From Flavobacterium psychrophilum (lineage in GTDB: Bacteria > Bacteroidota > Bacteroidia > Flavobacteriales > Flavobacteriaceae), in NCBI GenBank assembly GCA_945866505.1, contig CAMBHH010000014.1, positions 1 through 28,937 of the forward strand: DNA of 28,937 nt, in the 5' to 3' direction. Of the stretch, positions 26,650 through 28,937 are shown piece after piece. The stretch's first letter is position 1. Every line of letters begins with the position of its first letter. The notes below the pieces were generated by a model that was not told where the DNA came from, made no database searches, and worked only from the letters and a program-made list of their open reading frames with translations. The position numbers and the translations under genes were made by a program.

Positions 26650-26669
26650 GTAGAAATACAAAAAGGGCT

Positions 26670-26706
26670 AAAACGCTGTAAAACCTATGTTTTACAGCGT
26701 TTTTTT
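26670..26706 (+). terminator. Rho-independent terminator
   Basis: A perfect 15-bp inverted repeat (26670-26684 and 26689-26703, core ACGCTGTAAAAC and GTTTTACAGCGT) with a 4-base loop CTAT runs into a T tract. It lies 20 bases after the tRNA-like 3' end and is probably the natural terminator of that tRNA gene, which supports placing the element boundary just upstream. It is nearly symmetrical and could stop transcription from either side. Confidence 0.85.
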
Positions 26707-26748
26707 ATGGTTTGTAATGTCATAAAGTACATTAATTGGTATTCTTTC

Positions 26749-26794
26749 AGTGACCTATTTAGTGACCTATTTTTTAAAGTGTAAATAGGTCACT
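26749..26794. repeat. Tandem and inverted AGTGACCTATTT repeats
   Basis: AGTGACCTATTT occurs twice head to tail (26749-26760 and 26761-26772), followed by its exact inverted copy AAATAGGTCACT (26783-26794). The second and third copies form a 12-bp palindrome with a 10-base spacer. They lie 101 bases upstream of the truncated second integrase gene and are likely recombinase or regulator binding sites of an older element. Confidence 0.6.
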
Positions 26795-26895
26795 GGATTC
26801 CGCTGAAACACCTGTAAAATAAGAGGTTCACGAAATGAACATCTTGTTTTATGTGTTTAAGAATTTTAATTTTATCCACTTAATGTCACCACAAA

Positions 26896-27333
26896 ATGAA
26901 CAAAACATTCAACCTTCTTTTCTTCGTTAAGAAAAGTAAAATCAAAGCCGACGGCACTGCACCTATTTATTTGCGAATTACAATTGATGGTATTCCTAAA
27001 GAAATATCTTCAAAAAGAAACGTGTTACCTGCCAAATGGGATAGTAAACTCCAAAAGGTAATAGGCAATACTGAAGAAGTCAAAACTTTAAATGCCTATC
27101 TTAAAACACTGGAGCAAGAAGTGTATAAAGCGCATCATATGATGATGAAAGATAAAATGATTGCTACTTCCAGTACTTTAAAGTCCAAATTGTTTGGTGT
27201 AGAAGCAAGAGCGCGGATGATTATCCCCATCTTCCAGGATCACAACAACAAAATAAAATCATTGGTCGGTCAAGAATATGCTCCCGGAACCCGCTGCCGC
27301 CCGAATCCTTTCGGGTGGTTTATTTCAAATTAG
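26896..27333 (+). pseudogene. Truncated tyrosine recombinase (N-terminal part)
   Basis: The first 132 or so codons encode an integrase N-terminus: the arm-binding domain (FFVKKSKIKADGTAPIYLRI, then ISSKRNVLPAKWD) and the start of the SAM-like domain, ending at LVGQEYAPGT. In intact relatives this motif continues into the core-binding helices. Here the reading frame passes into a GC-richer hairpin sequence and stops. No catalytic domain follows, so the protein cannot recombine. It lies outside the tRNA-like boundary and marks an older integrated element that also carries hipBA. Confidence 0.8.
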
Positions 27334-27384
27334 CAGAAAAAAAATCAAATTTCTCTATCCGGATAAATTCGTTAATCCGGGAGC
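27280..27384. repeat. Hairpin-rich segment at the integrase break
   Basis: GCTCCCGGA (27280-27288) and its inverted copy TCCGGGAGC (27376-27384) bracket about 90 bp. Inside are a strong hairpin (CCGCCCGAA 27297-27305 and TTCGGGTGG 27310-27318, one G-T pair) and a smaller one (CCGGAT 27359-27364 and ATCCGG 27375-27380). Similarity to integrases ends at about 27290, at the first repeat. It may be a small repeat element, a misplaced terminator, or a deletion scar. No clear target duplication was found. Confidence 0.4.
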
Positions 27385-27517
27385 TACCTTTTCTAGAAAA
27401 TCAACTACAAACGATATTCCCGGTTTCTCTCTATTGCTGCTCTTAGCAAGAGGGCAACCACTATTCTACAACCCTAGATTTAAACCAAAAAAATGTCCTT
27501 ATTATAATTTTATTTAT

Positions 27518-27525
27518 TACTTTTG
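27518..27525 (+). promoter_or_regulatory. Possible -7 box of hipBA
   Basis: TACTTTTG matches the -7 consensus TAnnTTTG and lies 38 bases before the first hipB ATG. No exact TTTG -33 box is present at normal spacing. The 230 bases between the broken integrase and hipB hold no other gene that I can support. Confidence 0.3.
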
Positions 27526-27563
27526 TTGGAAAAAATCAGCATTAAATACAAATAAATCACTTT

Positions 27564-27932
27564 ATGATGGATATTTCAAGCAATTATTGGTTATCAATGA
27601 GTGATGGGGCATTAGTAGAAACTATTGGAGCCTTTGTAAAACACCATCGTTTGTTACAAAATAAAACCCAACAGCAACTCGCCACAGAAGCTGGCATTAA
27701 TCGCTCTACCATAACCCAAATAGAAAAAGGAGAAAAAATCACCCTACAATCCCTGCTGCAAGTGCTTCGGGTGTTAAACCTACTCTACATTATGGAAGCA
27801 TTCAAAATACAGGAACAACTAAGTCCACTGCAATTGGCTAAATTGGAACAAAATAAAAGAAAAAGAGCCCGAAACAACCTGCCTGTCGCTAGGAAGGAGA
27901 ACAATAATAACGACAATAAATCCGACTGGTAA
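27564..27932 (+). CDS. hipB: HipB-like XRE-family antitoxin, 122 aa
   Basis: Antitoxin and repressor of the hipBA operon. The XRE-type HTH covers about residues 22-73: FVKHHRLLQNKTQQQLATEAGI, then NRSTITQIEKGEKI and the last helix LQSLLQVLRVLNLL. A basic, Asn-rich tail follows, longer than in E. coli HipB. The start may be 27564, 27567 or the ATG at 27600 (MSDGALVETIG), which better fits the domain. The stop overlaps the hipA start by one base (TAATG), so the two are translationally coupled. HipB normally binds HipA and operators in its own promoter. Confidence 0.85.
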   Translation: MMDISSNYWLSMSDGALVETIGAFVKHHRLLQNKTQQQLATEAGINRSTITQIEKGEKITLQSLLQVLRVLNLLYIMEAFKIQEQLSPLQLAKLEQNKRKRARNNLPVARKENNNNDNKSDW

Positions 27933-28937
27933 TGATTACAACAGCCTATGTAAATCTTTGGGACAAACGAGTTGGAGCAGTTGCCTGGGATACCAATACC
28001 CAAATGGCCAGTTTTGAATACGACCCAAAATTCATTGCAAACAATTGGGAAGTAGCTCCTTTAAAAATACCGCTAAACCAAGCAACCCGGATTTTCTCCT
28101 TCCCTGATTTAGTTAGAAATACCACCTTTAAAGGATTGCCTGGATTTCTCGCGGATGTACTACCCGACAAATACGGAAACCAATTAATAAACGCCTGGTT
28201 GGCACAAAACGGTCGTCCAGAAAATAGTTTGAATCCAGTTGAATTATTGTGCTTTATTGGTACACGAGGAATGGGAGCGCTCGAGTTTGAACCCGTGCAG
28301 TTCAAATCCAATCAAACTGCTTTCTCCATCGAAATGGATAACTTGGTCAAAATAACTCAAGAAGTGGTCAATAGCCGTCATAGTTTTGAAACCAACCTAA
28401 ATGACGAGGAACAAAAAGCATTAATGGACATACTAAAAATCGGAACTTCTGCCGGTGGCGCCAGACCAAAAGCCATTATCGCCTTCAATGAAAAAACAGG
28501 TGCAATCAAATCGGGACAAGCTAAAGCACCTAAAGGATTCAACCATTGGTTGATAAAATTAGATGGTGTTAGCGATAGTCAGTTTGGAGCTTCAACAGGA
28601 TATGGCCGGGTTGAAATGGCATATTATCTAATGGCAAGAGCCTGCGAAATTCAAATGACAGAATGTCGATTATTAGAAGAAAACGGCAGAGCACACTTCA
28701 TGACACAACGTTTTGACCGCGAAGAGGGTGATATCAAACACCACATCCAAACCTTTTGTGCCATGCAACATTTTGACTTCAATGACGTAAATAGCTACAG
28801 CTATGAACAATTATTTCAAACGATGCGATTGCTGCGGCTTCCTTATCCGCAAGCCGAACAAATGTTTCGCCGAATGGTCTTTAACGTAATGGCACGAAAC
28901 TGTGATGATCATACCAAAAATTTTGCTTTCCGTCTTA
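27932..28937 (+). CDS. hipA: HipA-like serine/threonine kinase toxin, cut by the window edge
   Basis: Toxin partner of HipB; HipA kinases phosphorylate glutamyl-tRNA synthetase or other targets to stop growth. The visible 335 residues have the N-terminal HipA domain (GLPGFLADVLPDKYGN, then ELLCFIGTRGMGAL), the Ser-containing loop GTSAGGARPK (where E. coli HipA is autophosphorylated) and the start of the catalytic core ending in NCDDHTKNFAF, matching the HipA catalytic Asp/Asn region. The reading frame runs off the right edge; about 80-100 residues are missing if it has normal length. The motifs visible are intact, so the toxin is probably functional. Confidence 0.9.
   Translation, partial: MITTAYVNLWDKRVGAVAWDTNTQMASFEYDPKFIANNWEVAPLKIPLNQATRIFSFPDLVRNTTFKGLPGFLADVLPDKYGNQLINAWLAQNGRPENSLNPVELLCFIGTRGMGALEFEPVQFKSNQTAFSIEMDNLVKITQEVVNSRHSFETNLNDEEQKALMDILKIGTSAGGARPKAIIAFNEKTGAIKSGQAKAPKGFNHWLIKLDGVSDSQFGASTGYGRVEMAYYLMARACEIQMTECRLLEENGRAHFMTQRFDREEGDIKHHIQTFCAMQHFDFNDVNSYSYEQLFQTMRLLRLPYPQAEQMFRRMVFNVMARNCDDHTKNFAFRL

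Noticed and set aside
26580..26655. A complete tRNA-Ser gene
   Set aside because: Only the T loop, 3' T-stem strand and acceptor 3' strand fit; the upstream bases give no D-arm, anticodon arm or matching 5' strands.
27278..27604. 108-aa plus-strand reading frame between the broken integrase and hipB
   Set aside because: It overlaps both neighbours and translates hairpin-rich DNA; no domain is recognisable.
27946..28311. 121-aa minus-strand reading frame
   Set aside because: Antisense to hipA, whose conserved motifs are clear.
1..28937. CRISPR array or cas genes
   Set aside because: No regularly spaced repeats of CRISPR size and no Cas-like proteins; the nucleases found belong to other families.

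Overview
The window is AT-rich DNA from a Bacteroidota bacterium, most likely a Flavobacteriia-type genome. Supporting signs are two tyrosine recombinases of the type common in Bacteroidota mobile elements, promoter candidates with the Bacteroidota TAnnTTTG -7 box, weak or absent Shine-Dalgarno sequences, and the HTH/winged-helix gene cluster typical of such elements. Most of the window reads as one end of an integrated element carrying a defence island. Its right end is at about 26,625-26,650, where a 25-base stretch looks like the 3' end of a tRNA-Ser gene. The left end was not found and probably lies outside the window.

Layout from left to right. (1) 331-6345, plus strand: a two-gene AddB-like/AddA-like helicase-nuclease pair. 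(2) 6551-19583, minus strand: a six-gene block, transcribed right to left. It encodes a 1418-aa GIY-YIG/SF2 helicase/N6-adenine methylase fusion, a 310-aa methylase-related accessory protein, a NucS-like/DUF5655 nuclease, an unrecognised 458-aa protein, a PLD-type nuclease and a SNF2-like helicase. The last three genes overlap. (3) 19609-19779: a truncated N-terminal remnant of a different PLD/helicase-type gene, directly upstream of the block. (4) 19971-22330, minus: a closely spaced trio of a DUF1643 protein, a zinc-ribbon PD-(D/E)XK nuclease and a deoxyinosine/uracil-type DNA glycosylase with an extra N-terminal domain. (5) 22419-26441, minus: mobile-element functions, namely integrase, an unknown 419-aa protein, two small excisionase-like HTH proteins and a winged-helix-like protein. 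(6) 26442-26895: a non-coding att/regulatory region. (7) 26896 to the end, plus: a truncated second integrase, a hairpin-rich junction and a hipBA toxin-antitoxin pair cut by the window edge.

Working model: the six-gene block is a restriction-like defence locus in which a self-contained restriction-modification protein (translocase, methylase and candidate GIY-YIG nuclease) is followed by a second helicase/nuclease set (NucS-like, PLD and SNF2). The AddAB-like pair may degrade cut DNA or be an independent system. The glycosylase/nuclease/DUF1643 trio is a plausible second defence unit against modified phage DNA. These roles are inferred from domains and gene order only.

The most unusual points are: the composite operon; a candidate -1 ribosomal frameshift (A_AAA_AAG followed at once by TAG) joining the HTH and winged-helix reading frames; helically phased TTTATATG repeats over the promoter of that HTH operon; the glycosylase with a new N-terminal domain; and the truncated helicase remnant that suggests gene replacement.
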